Virus record (IMG/VR): IMGVR_UViG_3300035701_000185 | Coordinates: 1-30,850 of that record | From: a virus | DNA: 30,850 nt | Reading direction: 5' to 3' (one strand) | Shown: positions 29,869 through 30,850 of the stretch, one piece after another | How positions within the stretch are numbered: the first letter of the stretch is position 1 | How the letters are laid out: each line of letters starts with the position of its first letter | Made by a program: the position numbers and the translations under genes | Notes under the pieces: generated by a model | Databases searched by the model: none | Told to the model about the DNA's origin: nothing | What the model saw: the letters and a program-made list of their open reading frames with translations, nothing else

Positions 29869-30255
29869 TTATTTCCTCTTTCGGCAATTTTTAATTATCT
29901 CATCAAATAAAAATCCAAGAGAATAAGCAAACGCTTCATCACTATCGTCGGTTAATTTTATTCCTCGGCTTCGTAAAGTATAACTAACGGCGTGAAAGCA
30001 CTCGTGGACAAGACTTCTTTTATCCGCCGCCCAAATATAACATACTTCGGTTTTATCTTTACCATGCTCAAAGACATTAAATCCTCCGCCAGTTTCGGTT
30101 TGCTTAATATCAATGTGGCACTTTAATTCTTTCTCGCATATCTCCCTGTATTCCTTATGGGTCTTGGCACGGATATAATAATAATTCTGCCGATAAGTCC
30201 AATCATAGATGTGGAGTATATTGCCCACCCACTTGGAAACATAATGGTCTATCAC
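29869..30255 (-). CDS. Zinc metallopeptidase-like protein (HExxH)
   Basis: The 128-aa product contains LVHECFHAVSYTLRSRG, a canonical HExxH zinc motif, and 19 residues after its last histidine the segment DSDEAFAYSLGFLFDEI offers a glutamate as third ligand, as in gluzincin-type folds. Small phage proteins with this HECFHA...SDEAFAY arrangement are common and unnamed. I prefer GTG 30255, which overlaps the previous stop (GTGA) and has GAGAGG upstream; an in-frame ATG at 30285 would add ten residues but lacks a Shine-Dalgarno site. Protease activity is not proven, since truncated metallopeptidase folds can be inactive. Confidence 0.78.
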   Translation of the reverse strand: MIDHYVSKWVGNILHIYDWTYRQNYYYIRAKTHKEYREICEKELKCHIDIKQTETGGGFNVFEHGKDKTEVCYIWAADKRSLVHECFHAVSYTLRSRGIKLTDDSDEAFAYSLGFLFDEIIKNCRKRK

Positions 30256-30398
30256 TTCAACCTCTCTTGTAGATGCTTTCTCCATAAGGCATTGGCTTCT
30301 CTTACGCCTATCTCCATCGCCCTTGCTTGTATTTTTGCTAATTCTTTGTCGGCGTGAGTAATCTGGTGTAAAAAATAATCGTAATCTAAGTCCTCCAC
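30252..30398 (-). CDS. 48-aa hypothetical protein
   Basis: A frame from GTG 30398 to TGA 30252-30254 encodes a polar helical protein containing DYDYFLHQITHADKELAKIQ and ending LWRKHLQERLK. Its stop overlaps the preferred start of the metallopeptidase-like gene. An in-frame stop lies just upstream, so GTG is the only common start; it lacks a clear Shine-Dalgarno site, which lowers confidence. Confidence 0.45.
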   Translation of the reverse strand: MEDLDYDYFLHQITHADKELAKIQARAMEIGVREANALWRKHLQERLK

Positions 30399-30430
30399 TA
30401 AAGGGGTCTAAGACTATTTGTGATTTTGAT

Positions 30431-30604
30431 TTATCTATAAACCATTCCGCTTGCTAGCAAGGAATAGATGTCGGTGAGGGCTTGGGTTAGTCTATTTTCT
30501 CTCTTTTCATCTGTATCGTCTTTGTCATTAACGCATATCCATTCCGCTTGCCTAAATTTCTCCATCACTTCCCTTACACTTTTAGGTTTGTCCGTCTTAT
30601 CCAT
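30431..30604 (-). CDS. 57-aa hypothetical protein
   Basis: ATG 30604 overlaps the previous stop (TAATG) and follows a perfect AAGGAGGACT site. The product begins MDKTDKPKSVREVMEKFRQA and continues with charged helical sequence ending LLASGMVYR. It is soluble and acidic/basic mixed, with no recognised family. Its coding sequence contains an inverted repeat and a 13-base direct repeat, noted separately. Confidence 0.68.
   Translation of the reverse strand: MDKTDKPKSVREVMEKFRQAEWICVNDKDDTDEKRENRLTQALTDIYSLLASGMVYR
30444..30465. repeat. Inverted repeat with perfect 12-base palindrome core
   Basis: The plus strand reads ATTCC GC TTGCT AGCAA GGAAT: ten-base arms with a two-base insertion on one side, and a perfect palindrome CTTGCTAGCAAG at 30450-30461. 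A 13-base piece (CCATTCCGCTTGC) overlapping it at 30442-30454 recurs at 30539-30551. It lies near the end of the 57-aa gene. A protein-binding site is possible. Confidence 0.5.
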
Positions 30605-30849
30605 TAGTCCTCCTTATGAAATGGGTTATCCACCATAGGTTTTATTGGCTGTGGCGGTTGATGAAAATTTAAGACATTTATCCAAAGTCTACCCGTAAAT
30701 AAAATTTTAATTCTCTCCCTAAAAGATAACTGCCAACAATGAAATATCCTACCGCCTTGTATATCATCTTGATAAGCGGGCAATGGTAAATAGGGTTTCT
30801 GGTCTTTTGCAAATATCACATTACTACCACTAAATTCTATTGGCTTCAT
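30604..30849 (-). CDS. 81-aa conserved phage protein of unknown function
   Basis: The product MKPIEFSGSNVIFAKDQKPY goes on with LPLPAYQDD, CWQLSFRERIKILFTGRLWI and ends NPFHKED. The FAKDQxxYLPLPA followed by CWxLSFxERxKxLFTGxLW pattern is one I recognise as a widespread, unnamed small phage protein family. The ATG lies one base from the window edge, so the ribosome binding site cannot be checked and a longer start cannot be excluded. Its stop overlaps the next start. Confidence 0.75.
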   Translation of the reverse strand: MKPIEFSGSNVIFAKDQKPYLPLPAYQDDIQGGRIFHCWQLSFRERIKILFTGRLWINVLNFHQPPQPIKPMVDNPFHKED

Positions 30850-30850
30850 C

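Noticed and set aside
1-30850. CRISPR array, insertion sequence or integrase/attachment site
   Set aside because: No regularly spaced repeats, transposase or recombinase motifs were found on either strand.

Overview
The window is a contiguous piece of a tailed-phage genome (or a prophage of one). Every gene I can support reads leftward on the minus strand, start and stop codons usually touch or overlap, and the structural genes run in podovirus order. No ribosomal, tRNA, integrase, polymerase or repressor gene is visible, so neither lifestyle nor host can be fixed. A lipobox protein in the lysis region, consensus sigma70-type promoter boxes and strong Shine-Dalgarno sites favour a Gram-negative host. 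The virion proteins match the short-tailed (T7-like, BPP-1/epsilon15-like) plan: T7-type portal, Bbp19-like small protein, scaffold, capsid, gatekeeper, nozzle, three internal virion (ejection) proteins and T7-type fibre N-terminus. The gene order, with terminase directly before portal, differs from T7.

Layout in transcription order (right to left). 30849-28542: small accessory proteins, including a HExxH metallopeptidase-like protein, a DUF1617-like protein and several small membrane or hypothetical proteins. 28545-28442: a near-consensus promoter followed about 70 nt later by a strong intrinsic terminator; this is either an attenuated leader of the morphogenesis operon or a small RNA gene. 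28432-21270: HNH nuclease, small and large terminase, a conserved small membrane protein, GNAT acetyltransferase, portal, Bbp19-like protein, scaffold, major capsid protein and a putative head decoration protein, closed by a second intrinsic terminator at 21260-21231. 21226-17264: six tightly overlapping non-virion genes (sialyltransferase/DUF115-like protein, GT-A glycosyltransferase, SAM methyltransferase, beta-rich protein, zinc-ribbon SAM methyltransferase, GT4 glycosyltransferase) inserted between head and tail genes. 17279-8680: gatekeeper, nozzle, three ejection proteins and a 57-aa membrane microprotein. 8643-1320: a glycine-rich fibre, a coiled-coil protein, two small structural proteins and a 1373-aa repeat-rich fibre with a collar domain. 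1309-1: small proteins, including a holin-like and a lipoprotein pair that looks like a lysis cassette.

Working together, the terminase (perhaps with the HNH nuclease) packages DNA through the portal into a capsid built on the scaffold. The gatekeeper and nozzle close the head, the ejection proteins carry DNA across the envelope, and the fibres recognise the host. The sugar/methyl cassette is the most unusual part: it looks like a small pathway that builds or modifies a glycan, on the host surface or on the virion. Several real genes are very short (37-57 codons) and are annotated here from start codon, Shine-Dalgarno site and stop/start overlap.
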